A DNA stretch of 5,443 nucleotides from assembly GCA_938022295.1 (NCBI GenBank), contig CALIDR010000164.1, positions 1 to 5,443 on the forward strand. The letters run 5' to 3'. Positions 1 through 5,443 of this stretch are shown here, in pieces. The stretch comes from an uncultured Burkholderiaceae bacterium. GTDB taxonomy: Bacteria; Pseudomonadota; Gammaproteobacteria; Burkholderiales; Burkholderiaceae_C. The notes beneath the pieces were generated by a model. That model was not told where the DNA came from. It worked only from the letters and a program-made list of their open reading frames with translations, and did not search any database. Position numbers and translations under genes: made by a program. Within the stretch, counting starts at the first letter, position 1; every line of letters starts with the position of its first letter.

Positions 1-47
1 GCGTAGCGAGTTCGGCGCCGGGCCACGGGCGCGAGTAGCGCAGGGCA

Positions 48-66
48 GCCAGCGCGCAGCGCTGGC
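48..66. repeat. Perfect 8-bp inverted repeat with 3-nt loop
   Basis: GCCAGCGC at 48-55 and GCGCTGGC at 59-66 are exact reverse complements separated by GCA. This is a very stable hairpin in RNA from either strand. No T-tract follows on either side, so it is not a standard intrinsic terminator. It forms one arm of the structured segment next to the nested stems at 68-123. Confidence 0.55.
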
Positions 67-67
67 C

Positions 68-123
68 GCCGAGGTGAAGCGCCGACGCCCGCGCGCACGG
101 CGCTTTGCCGCGCCAACCTCGGC
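68..123. repeat. Nested inverted repeats (two 8-bp stems)
   Basis: The outer arms GCCGAGGT (68-75) and ACCTCGGC (116-123) are perfect reverse complements. Inside them AAGCGCCG (77-84) and CGGCGCTT (98-105) also pair perfectly around a 13-nt loop, leaving 106-115 as a one-sided bulge. Two stacked 8-bp stems in this order are more than expected from base composition alone, although high GC raises the chance of such pairs. Confidence 0.45.
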
Positions 124-175
124 AGGCCACCCAAAGGGAACAGTCGATGTTCACGAAGGGCCGTGGCCCGACGTT

Positions 176-194
176 GCTTCGATGCGAGCGAAGC
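176..194 (-). terminator. Weak candidate hairpin downstream of the hydrolase gene
   Basis: GCTTCG (176-181) and CGAAGC (189-194) pair with a 7-nt loop, about 26 nt past the stop of the minus-strand hydrolase gene. The position suits a transcript end, but the stem is only 6 bp and no U-tract follows, so it may simply be part of the structured repeat region. Confidence 0.2.
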
Positions 195-219
195 GGGTCC
201 GGATAAGACGCGCCCCGGC

Positions 220-1257
220 CTAGAACGCTTCCTTCTCGGCCTCGAGGTACGCGATGCTCGTGTACTTGCCGATGTTCGACTCGAATCCCTGGGTGACGCC
301 GGCGTACTTCTTGACGCGCGGGTCGGCGAGCACGAGCGCCTTGGCCTGCTCGAGCGCGACACCGTCCTTGACCGCCTTCTCGCAGGGGCGGTAGATGCCC
401 TCGAACAGTTCACGGTTCTCGCGCAGCAGGTCCGGGCCGGCGTCGCCGTGGCCCGGCACCCAGACCTTGCTCTTCGCGTTGGCCTCCAGCGCGTCGAAGG
501 TGCGGAACGTGCCGAGGTAGCTGCCGTCGTCCATGTTGGCGATGCGGCGGTGCATCGCGACGTCGCCGACGTAGGTCACGCCGTCCTCCACGATCTCGAC
601 CGACAGGTCGCACGGCGTGTGCGCGACGCCGTAGTGGTGCAGCCGCAGCGTCGTGTCGCCGAAGCGCATCTCCTGCCCGTGCGCCACCGGCCGATCCGGC
701 ACGACGACCTTCGTGCCGAGCGTCGCGCCGTTGGTCCAGCGCTCGAGCAGCGAGCGCCACAGGCTGCCCTGCACGCCGGCGATCTCGGCGATGCACTCGG
801 GCAGCGCGTAGATCGGCAGCGCCTGGCCGAACGCGTCGCGGAACGCGTGGTTGCCGAGCCAGTGATCGCCGTGGTAGTGCGAGTTGAAGACCGCCACGAC
901 CGGCTTGTCGGTCACCGTCGCGATGCGGCGGATCGCCATCTGCCCGATCTGCAGCGAGCCGCCGCTGTCGAGCACGACGACGCCGTCGCGCGTGACGACG
1001 AACACGACGTTGGACATCATCCCCTGGTTCTCGGGGGTCGGAAAGCCGTCGGGCGTCCACACCATCCACACCCGCCGGCTGATCCGGCGCAGCGGGTAGT
1101 CCTTGACCGGCGGGCCCTCGAAGAAATCCTTGAAGTCGTCGGCGGCGCGGGCGAGCGTCGCGAGCGGCGCGCCCGGCCACAGGTCGAGCGCGGCGACGGC
1201 GCCGACGGCGGCGCCTCCGAGAAGCCAGCGGCGGCGGGCCAGGGATCGCGGGCTCAC
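220..1257 (-). CDS. Exported MBL-fold metallohydrolase (SoxH-like), Tat signal
   Basis: A 345-aa zinc hydrolase of the metallo-beta-lactamase fold. Residues 1-38 look like a Tat signal: R8-R9-R10-W-L-L, a hydrophobic Ala/Gly/Val stretch, then A-R-A before a likely cleavage at 38/39, so the mature protein is probably periplasmic. Metal ligands appear in canonical order: H127-x-H129-x-D131-H132, H213, the bridging D232 in YVGD, and H270 in VPGH. An Asp rather than a Cys at the bridging position points to a general MBL hydrolase, not a B1/B2 beta-lactamase. The stretch from GD through DGSYLGT to VPGHG resembles SoxH and quinoprotein-relay metallohydrolases. The substrate cannot be told. I chose the GTG at 1257-1255 because GGGAG (1269-1265) lies 7 nt upstream, no in-frame ATG precedes it, and the Tat motif follows at once. 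The gene is divergent from uvrA. Confidence 0.88.
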   Translation of the reverse strand: MSPRSLARRRWLLGGAAVGAVAALDLWPGAPLATLARAADDFKDFFEGPPVKDYPLRRISRRVWMVWTPDGFPTPENQGMMSNVVFVVTRDGVVVLDSGGSLQIGQMAIRRIATVTDKPVVAVFNSHYHGDHWLGNHAFRDAFGQALPIYALPECIAEIAGVQGSLWRSLLERWTNGATLGTKVVVPDRPVAHGQEMRFGDTTLRLHHYGVAHTPCDLSVEIVEDGVTYVGDVAMHRRIANMDDGSYLGTFRTFDALEANAKSKVWVPGHGDAGPDLLRENRELFEGIYRPCEKAVKDGVALEQAKALVLADPRVKKYAGVTQGFESNIGKYTSIAYLEAEKEAF

Positions 1258-1264
1258 GCCGCCG

Positions 1265-1269
1265 CTCCC
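1265..1269 (-). promoter_or_regulatory. Ribosome binding site deciding the GTG start of the hydrolase
   Basis: On the minus strand GGGAG stands 7 nt before the GTG at 1257. It is the only purine-rich Shine-Dalgarno-like stretch near the N-terminus and supports a non-ATG start directly before the Tat signal. Confidence 0.55.
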
Positions 1270-1383
1270 GGCACCGCAAAGATTGCGTGTTTGCGCATGG
1301 ATGGATATTGTGCGCCGTTTCCGGCGCTCGTGCCCGCCGGCGGCCGCGGTCACCCCCCACCGAGGCGCGGATGGGCCGCTCGC

Positions 1384-1389
1384 TATCAT
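1384..1389 (+). promoter_or_regulatory. Candidate -10 element of uvrA
   Basis: TATCAT differs from TATAAT at one position and is one of the few AT-rich spots in this GC-rich gap. Transcription would start near 1396, about 20 nt before the uvrA ATG. No convincing -35 hexamer lies at the right distance, so the element is a guess from one box. Confidence 0.3.
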
Positions 1390-1416
1390 GGCCGATTGCC
1401 CTGCCGCGACACGCGC

Positions 1417-4386
1417 ATGCCGCCGACTTTCGCCGCCGAACCGCCGCCCTTGGCCGACGCGCCGGCGCCGCCCCCGCCCGACGACGCGCCCGCCCGGCCC
1501 GCGATCCGCGTGCGCGGCGCGCGCACGCACAACCTGAAGAACATCGATCTCGACATCCCGAAGCACGCGCTCGTCGTCATCACCGGCCTGAGCGGCTCGG
1601 GCAAGTCGAGCCTGGCGTTCGACACCCTCTATGCCGAGGGGCAGCGCCGCTACGTCGAGAGCCTGTCGGCCTACGCGCGCCAGTTCCTGCAGCGCATGGA
1701 CAAGCCCGACGTCGACGTCATCGAGGGCCTGCAGCCGGCGATCAGCATCGAGCAGAAGGCCACCAGCCACAACCCGCGCTCGACGGTGGGCACGATCACC
1801 GAGATCCACGACTACCTGCGCCTGCTCTACGCGCGCGCCGGCACGCCGTACTGCCCCGACCACGACCGGCCGCTCGCGGCGCAGAGCGTGGGCCAGATGG
1901 TCGACGCCGTGCTCGCGCTGCCCGAGGGCACGCGGCTGGCGGTGCTGGCGCCGGTCGTGCGCGACCGCAAGGGCGAGTTCGCCGACCTGTTCGACGACCT
2001 GCGCACGCGCGGCTACGTGCGCTTCCGCGTCGACGGTGCCGTCGTCGAGGCCGACGCACTGCCGAAGCTGAAGAAGACCGAGAAGCACGACATCGACGTC
2101 GTCGTCGACCGCGTCAAGACGCGCGCCGGCGACGCCGCGCTGCGCCAGCGGCTGGCCGAGAGCTTCGAAGCGGCGCTGCGCATCGCCGACGGCCGCGCGC
2201 TCGCGCTCGAGATCGACCGCCCCGACGGCGGCGGCGAGCACTGCTTCAGCAGCCGGTTCGGCTGCCCGCTGTGCGGCTACGCGCTGCCCGAGCTCGAGCC
2301 GCGCCTGTTCAGCTTCAACTCGCCGGTGGGCGCGTGCCCGCAGTGCGACGGCCTGGGCGAGGTCACGGTGTTCGACCCCGAGCGCGTCGTCGCCTTCCCG
2401 AGCCTGTCGCTGGCCAGCGGGGCGGTCAAGGGCTGGGACCGGCGCAACGCCTACACCTTCTCTCTGCTCGAAAGCGTCGCCCGCCACTACGGCTTCGACG
2501 TCGAGGCGCCGTTCGAGTCGCTCGCCCCGGCGCACCGCCAGGTCGTGCTCTACGGGTCGGGCACGACCGACATCGAGTTCGTCTACCGCGCCGACGCCGC
2601 GCGCGGCAAGGCGCGCGCCGTCAGGCGCCGCCACCCGTTCGAGGGGATCATCCCCAACTTCGAGCGGCGCTTCCGCGAGACCGACTCGCCGACGGTGCGC
2701 GAGGAGCTCGCGCGCTACCAGGCTGCGCGTCCCTGCCCGGCGTGCGGTGGGGCACGGCTGCGCCGCGAGGCGCGGCACGTGTTCCTGCACGACAGCGGCG
2801 GCGAGCGGCTGCCGATCTACGCCGTCGAGCGCGCGACGCTGGCCGACGCGCTCGCGATCTTCGCGCGCCTGCACCTGCCCGGCGCGAAGGCGGAGATCGC
2901 GGCCAAGGTCGTGCACGAGATCCGCTCGCGGCTGCGCTTCCTCGTCGACGTCGGGCTGGCGTACCTCAGCCTCGAGCGCAGCGCCGACACGCTCTCGGGC
3001 GGCGAGGCGCAGCGCATCCGGCTCGCGAGCCAGATCGGCTCCGGGCTGACCGGGGTGATGTACGTGCTCGACGAGCCGAGCATCGGGCTGCACCAGCGCG
3101 ACAACGAGCGCCTGATCGGCACGCTGCGCCACCTGCGCGACCTCGGCAACTCGGTGCTCGTCGTCGAGCACGACGAGGACATGATCCGCGCCGCCGACCA
3201 CGTGATCGACATGGGGCCGGGCGCCGGCGTGCACGGCGGGCGCGTCGTCGCGCAGGGCACGCCGCGGGAGGTGGCCGCGAGCGCCGAGTCGCTGACCGGG
3301 CGATACCTCGCCCATGCGCGGCGCATCGCGGTGCCGGCGGCGCGGCCCTCGCCCGCCACCGGGGCCGACGCGCGCATGCTGCGCATCGTCGGCGCGCGCG
3401 GGAACAACCTGCGCGGCGTGACGGCGCAGATCCCGATCGGCCTGTTCACCTGCGTGACCGGGGTGTCGGGCTCGGGCAAGTCCACGCTCGTCAACGACAC
3501 GCTGTACGCCGCCGTCGCGAAGGCGCTGTACGGCAGCCACCTCGAGCCGGCGCCGCACGACGGGATCGAGGGGCTGGACGCGTTCGACAAGGTCATCAAC
3601 GTCGACCAGAGCCCGATCGGGCGCACGCCGCGCAGCAACCCGGCCACGTACACCGGCCTGTTCACGCCGATCCGCGACCTGTTCGCCGAGGTCCCCACCG
3701 CGCGCGAGCGCGGCTACGGGCCCGGGCGCTTCAGCTTCAACGTCGCCGCCTCGGCCGGCGGCGGGCGCTGCGAGGCTTGCCAGGGCGACGGCGTGATCAA
3801 GGTCGAGATGCACTTCCTGCCCGACGTCTACGTGCCCTGCGACGTCTGCCACGGCGCGCGCTACAACCGCGAGACGCTCGAGGTCGCCTACAAGGGCCGC
3901 AACATCCGCGAGGTGCTCGGGATGACGGTCGAGGACGCGCACGCGTTCTTCGCCGCCGTACCGGCGATCGAGCGCAAGCTGCGCACGCTGCTCGACGTGG
4001 GGCTGGGCTACATCCAGCTCGGCCAGAGCGCGACGACGCTTTCCGGCGGCGAGGCGCAGCGCGTCAAGCTGGCGCTGGAGCTGTCCAAGCGCGACACCGG
4101 CCGCACGCTCTACATCCTCGACGAGCCGACCACCGGCCTGCACTTCGCCGACATCGAGCTGCTGCTGAAGGTGCTGCACCAGCTGCGCGACGCCGGCAAC
4201 ACGATCGTCGTCATCGAGCACAACCTCGACGTGATCAAGACCGCGGACTGGCTGATCGACCTCGGCCCGGAGGGCGGCGCCGGCGGCGGGCGCATCGTCG
4301 CCGTCGGCACGCCGCAGCAGGTCGCCCGCGCCCCCGGCAGCCACACCGGGCGGTTCCTCGCCGCCAAGCTGGCCGCGGAGCGCTAG
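1417..4386 (+). CDS. uvrA: Excinuclease ABC subunit UvrA
   Basis: UvrA, 989 aa, is the dimeric cytoplasmic ATPase that finds bulky DNA lesions and loads UvrB in nucleotide excision repair. Both ABC modules are complete: Walker A GLSGSGKSS (57-65) and GVSGSGKST (682-690), signatures LSGGEAQR (526-533 and 875-882), and Walker B with LDEPSIGLH (551-559) and LDEPTTGLH (901-909). Zinc-binding Cys pairs are C283/C286 with C307/C310, and C785/C788 with C808/C811, the C-terminal finger involved in damaged-DNA binding. Another CPAC pair is at 440-443. Residues 1-28 form a Pro/Ala-rich extension before the conserved IRVRGARTHNLKN, which largely explains the excess over the roughly 940 aa of E. coli UvrA. 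The ATG at 1417 is the closest in-frame Met to the conserved start, but no clear Shine-Dalgarno precedes it. The ATG at 1297 would add 40 low-complexity residues and is less likely. The TAG stop lies inside an IS481 target site. Confidence 0.97.
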   Translation: MPPTFAAEPPPLADAPAPPPPDDAPARPAIRVRGARTHNLKNIDLDIPKHALVVITGLSGSGKSSLAFDTLYAEGQRRYVESLSAYARQFLQRMDKPDVDVIEGLQPAISIEQKATSHNPRSTVGTITEIHDYLRLLYARAGTPYCPDHDRPLAAQSVGQMVDAVLALPEGTRLAVLAPVVRDRKGEFADLFDDLRTRGYVRFRVDGAVVEADALPKLKKTEKHDIDVVVDRVKTRAGDAALRQRLAESFEAALRIADGRALALEIDRPDGGGEHCFSSRFGCPLCGYALPELEPRLFSFNSPVGACPQCDGLGEVTVFDPERVVAFPSLSLASGAVKGWDRRNAYTFSLLESVARHYGFDVEAPFESLAPAHRQVVLYGSGTTDIEFVYRADAARGKARAVRRRHPFEGIIPNFERRFRETDSPTVREELARYQAARPCPACGGARLRREARHVFLHDSGGERLPIYAVERATLADALAIFARLHLPGAKAEIAAKVVHEIRSRLRFLVDVGLAYLSLERSADTLSGGEAQRIRLASQIGSGLTGVMYVLDEPSIGLHQRDNERLIGTLRHLRDLGNSVLVVEHDEDMIRAADHVIDMGPGAGVHGGRVVAQGTPREVAASAESLTGRYLAHARRIAVPAARPSPATGADARMLRIVGARGNNLRGVTAQIPIGLFTCVTGVSGSGKSTLVNDTLYAAVAKALYGSHLEPAPHDGIEGLDAFDKVINVDQSPIGRTPRSNPATYTGLFTPIRDLFAEVPTARERGYGPGRFSFNVAASAGGGRCEACQGDGVIKVEMHFLPDVYVPCDVCHGARYNRETLEVAYKGRNIREVLGMTVEDAHAFFAAVPAIERKLRTLLDVGLGYIQLGQSATTLSGGEAQRVKLALELSKRDTGRTLYILDEPTTGLHFADIELLLKVLHQLRDAGNTIVVIEHNLDVIKTADWLIDLGPEGGAGGGRIVAVGTPQQVARAPGSHTGRFLAAKLAAER

Positions 4387-4387
4387 T
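4382..4387. other. IS481 target site GCTAGT, left copy, containing the uvrA stop
   Basis: The six bases GCTAGT lie immediately before the first base of the element and match NCTAGN, the 6-bp target duplicated by Bordetella IS481 and IS1002. TAG at 4384-4386 is the in-frame stop of uvrA. The matching right copy should start at the first base outside the window and cannot be seen. Confidence 0.8.
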
Positions 4388-4411
4388 TGTGAAGCTTCAA
4401 TAGGTTGTTTC
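4388..4411 (+). repeat. Left terminal inverted repeat of the IS481-type element
   Basis: This 24-bp repeat begins TGTGAAGC and ends GTTGTTTC. It matches the right end at 21 of 24 positions, with differences at repeat positions 9, 14 and 16. The outer 8 bp and inner 8 bp are identical between ends, as expected for transposase contacts. Confidence 0.93.
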
Positions 4412-4423
4412 GGGCCGGAGGGT

Positions 4424-4473
4424 GGTCCATTCGGACCGGACTTGAGAGACTGGAAATCGCCAAACCCCCAGTC
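4424..4473 (+). promoter_or_regulatory. Two hairpins in the transposase leader
   Basis: GGTCC (4424-4428) and GGACC (4433-4437) pair around a 4-nt loop. GACTGG (4448-4453) and CCAGTC (4468-4473) pair around a 14-nt loop. Both would form in RNA entering from uvrA. They could dampen transposase expression from outside transcription, as known for some insertion sequences, but this role is inferred. Neither has a T-tract, so they are not intrinsic terminators. Confidence 0.35.
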
Positions 4474-4494
4474 GACTCAGGAACCGGGAACCGA

Positions 4495-5443
4495 ATGAAC
4501 CACCACAAGAATGCCCGACTGACCTATGCGCGTCGACTCGAGATGGTCCAGCTGATGACCGACCACGCACTCACGCCGGCCGAGGCCGCGGCGGCGGCCG
4601 GCGTAAGCGAGCCGACCGCGCGCAAGTGGCTAGGACGCTTTCTGGCCGGCGGCGAGCCGGCGCTGGCCGATGCGAGCTCGCGCCCGGCGGTAAGCCCGCG
4701 GCGCATCAGCGAAGCCAAGGCGCTGGCCATCGTCGAGCTGCGTCGGCGGCGGCTCACCCAGGCGCGCATCGCCGCTTGCCTCGGGGTGTCGGCGGCCACG
4801 GTGAGCCGGGTCTTGCGCCGCGCGGGCTTGTCCAAGCTGTCGGCCTTGCAGCCGGCCGAGCCCGTGCAGCGCTACGAGCACGCAGCACCGGGCGAACTGC
4901 TGCACATCGACACCAAGAAGCTCGGGCGTATCGAGCGCGCCAGCCACCGCGTGACCGGCAACAGGCGCGACTCCGTGGACGGAGCAGGCTGGGAGATGCT
5001 GTTCGTGGCCATCGACGACCACGCTCGCGTCGGCTTCACGCAGATGCATCCCGACGAGCGCCAGGCGAGCGCGGTGACGTTCCTGCGCGACGCGGTGGCC
5101 TACTACGGCCAGCTCGGCGTGACCATCAAGGGGCTGCTGACCGACAACGGCAGCGCTTTCCGCTCCAAGGCGTTCCGGGCAGCCTGCCTCGAGCTGGGCA
5201 TCCGCCACAAGTTCACCCGCGCCTACCGGCCCCAGACCAACGGCAAGGCCGAGCGCTTCATCCAGAGCGCGCTGCGCGAGTGGGCCTACGGCATCGCCTA
5301 CAACCACTCCAGCGAGCGCACCGAGATGCTGGCCAAGTGGCAGCACCACTACAACTGGGACCGCCCCCATGCCGGCATCGGCGGTGTCCCGCCGATGTCC
5401 AGAATCAAGGCCGCGTCAGGAAACAACGTCTTGACGCTTCACA
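4495..5443 (+). CDS. IS481-family DDE transposase, stop codon outside window
   Basis: The gene encodes the transposase that cuts and joins the element ends. 316 residues are visible. The N-terminal part has two helix-turn-helix-like stretches, about 26-50 (TPAEAAAAAGVSEPTARKWL) and 87-109 (LTQARIAACLGVSAATVSRV), likely binding the terminal repeats. The integrase-type catalytic core has D139 (LLHIDTKKLG), D217 (LLTDNGSAF) and E253 (GKAERFIQ), with exactly 35 residues between the last two, the classic D35E spacing. The ATG at 4495 is preceded by AGGA and GGGA at 12 and 5 nt, a modest ribosome binding site. There is no frameshift or internal stop. The frame ends NNVLTLH plus one base at the last base of the element. 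A duplicated GCTAGT would add Ser and a TAG stop, giving 317 aa. Confidence 0.95.
   Translation, partial: MNHHKNARLTYARRLEMVQLMTDHALTPAEAAAAAGVSEPTARKWLGRFLAGGEPALADASSRPAVSPRRISEAKALAIVELRRRRLTQARIAACLGVSAATVSRVLRRAGLSKLSALQPAEPVQRYEHAAPGELLHIDTKKLGRIERASHRVTGNRRDSVDGAGWEMLFVAIDDHARVGFTQMHPDERQASAVTFLRDAVAYYGQLGVTIKGLLTDNGSAFRSKAFRAACLELGIRHKFTRAYRPQTNGKAERFIQSALREWAYGIAYNHSSERTEMLAKWQHHYNWDRPHAGIGGVPPMSRIKAASGNNVLTLH
5420..5443 (-). repeat. Right terminal inverted repeat of the IS481-type element
   Basis: Read on the minus strand it begins TGTGAAGC and ends GTTGTTTC, pairing with the left end at 21 of 24 positions. It also encodes the last residues of the transposase, so coding and end-recognition functions overlap here. 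The window stops exactly at its outer base. Confidence 0.93.

Larger units (their letters stand above)
1..219. repeat. Gene-free structured intergenic segment, possible dispersed repeat
   Basis: No reading frame here looks like a protein, although the frame entering uvrA is open by chance from 163. The segment is dense in inverted repeats. These include a perfect 8-bp stem at 48-55/59-66, an outer stem GCCGAGGT at 68-75 pairing with 116-123, an inner stem AAGCGCCG at 77-84 pairing with 98-105, and short arms GAACA/TGTTC at 138-142/148-152. The hexamers GTAGCG (3-8, 35-40) and GCGAGT (6-11, 31-36) occur twice. Such nested folding without coding potential suggests a structured RNA or a dispersed intergenic repeat. 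The repeat reading is an inference, because only one copy is visible. Confidence 0.4.
1258..1416. promoter_or_regulatory. Divergent promoter region between hydrolase gene and uvrA
   Basis: This 159-bp gap separates the two divergent starts and must hold both promoters. For uvrA, TATCAT at 1384-1389 matches the sigma-70 -10 consensus at 5 of 6 positions but has no good -35 at 17 bp. A second option is TTGCGT (1283-1288) and TATTGT (1306-1311) with a 17-bp spacer. For the hydrolase, minus-strand CACAAT (1313-1308) is a weak -10. I found no CTG-N10-CAG LexA box, so SOS control of uvrA is not shown by this sequence. All promoter assignments are tentative. Confidence 0.5.
4388..5443 (+). mobile_element. 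Complete IS481-family insertion sequence, 1056 bp
   Basis: The element runs from terminal TGTGAAGC at 4388 to its inverted copy ending at 5443, the last base of the window. It contains a 107-bp leader and one transposase gene in the direction of uvrA. Its length is almost that of Bordetella pertussis IS481 (about 1053 bp, from memory). The end sequence, the leader blocks around ACTGGAAATCGCCAA and the transposase all resemble that element. Both ends and the catalytic residues are intact, so it may be active. Insertion occurred one base past the uvrA stop codon and leaves uvrA whole. Confidence 0.95.

Noticed and set aside
158..170. GGGCC-GT-GGCCC as a terminator
   Set aside because: The loop is too short unless the stem shrinks to 4 bp, and there is no T-tract.
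163..1416. A 418-codon upstream extension of the uvrA frame
   Set aside because: It is the antisense of the hydrolase gene, low in complexity, with no similarity to UvrA before residue 29 of the chosen start. Chance openness from high GC explains it.
1258..1416. LexA (SOS) operator in front of uvrA
   Set aside because: No CTG-N10-CAG or close variant was found on reading the gap. The CTG near 1400 lacks a partner CAG at the right distance.
220..4344. A single 1374-codon minus-strand open frame joining antisense uvrA to the metallohydrolase
   Set aside because: Only the part from 1257 to 220 has protein character. The rest is Arg/Ala/Val/Asp-rich antisense of uvrA, which stays open because of GC-biased third positions.
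1287..4403. A 1038-codon Arg/Ala-rich plus-strand frame inside uvrA
   Set aside because: It is an out-of-frame shadow of uvrA with repetitive basic composition and no domain motifs.
4630..5370. Minus-strand 246-codon frame within the insertion sequence
   Set aside because: It is antisense to the transposase catalytic core, which is intact on the plus strand. IS481 elements carry one gene.
1..5443. CRISPR array, tRNA, rRNA, or a new defence or secondary-metabolite system
   Set aside because: No regularly spaced repeats, no tRNA- or rRNA-like segments, and no genes beyond the hydrolase, uvrA and the transposase.

Overview
The window reads as high-GC betaproteobacterial DNA, most likely from the order Burkholderiales. 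The evidence is the strong G/C bias at third codon positions, a UvrA with a Pro/Ala-rich N-terminal extension, and an insertion sequence that closely resembles Bordetella IS481 in ends, leader, length and transposase. The taxonomic call is an inference from sequence character, since no search was run.

Layout from left to right. Bases 1-219 hold no gene I can support but are rich in inverted repeats and look like a structured intergenic, possibly dispersed, repeat. Bases 220-1257 (minus strand) encode a 345-aa exported metallo-beta-lactamase-fold hydrolase with a Tat-like signal and a complete set of zinc ligands. Bases 1258-1416 are the divergent promoter region. Bases 1417-4386 (plus strand) encode complete UvrA (989 aa), the damage-recognition ATPase of nucleotide excision repair. 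Bases 4388-5443 are one complete IS481-family element of 1056 bp, with 24-bp imperfect terminal inverted repeats and one DDE transposase gene in the same direction as uvrA.

The most notable point is the junction at 4382-4388. The element sits directly after GCTAGT, which fits the NCTAGN target known for IS481, and the TAG of this target is the uvrA stop codon. The transposase frame has no stop codon inside the element. It runs off the right end with one base left over, so a duplicated GCTAGT just outside the window would complete a Ser codon and a TAG stop. One target site would then end both genes: the left copy ends uvrA and the right copy ends the transposase. uvrA itself is not damaged, but any native terminator downstream of it has been pushed beyond the element, so uvrA transcription may read into the transposase gene.

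The genes do not form an obvious pathway. The hydrolase and uvrA are divergent neighbours, and the insertion sequence is a later arrival. I see no new multi-gene defence, metabolic or regulatory system here.
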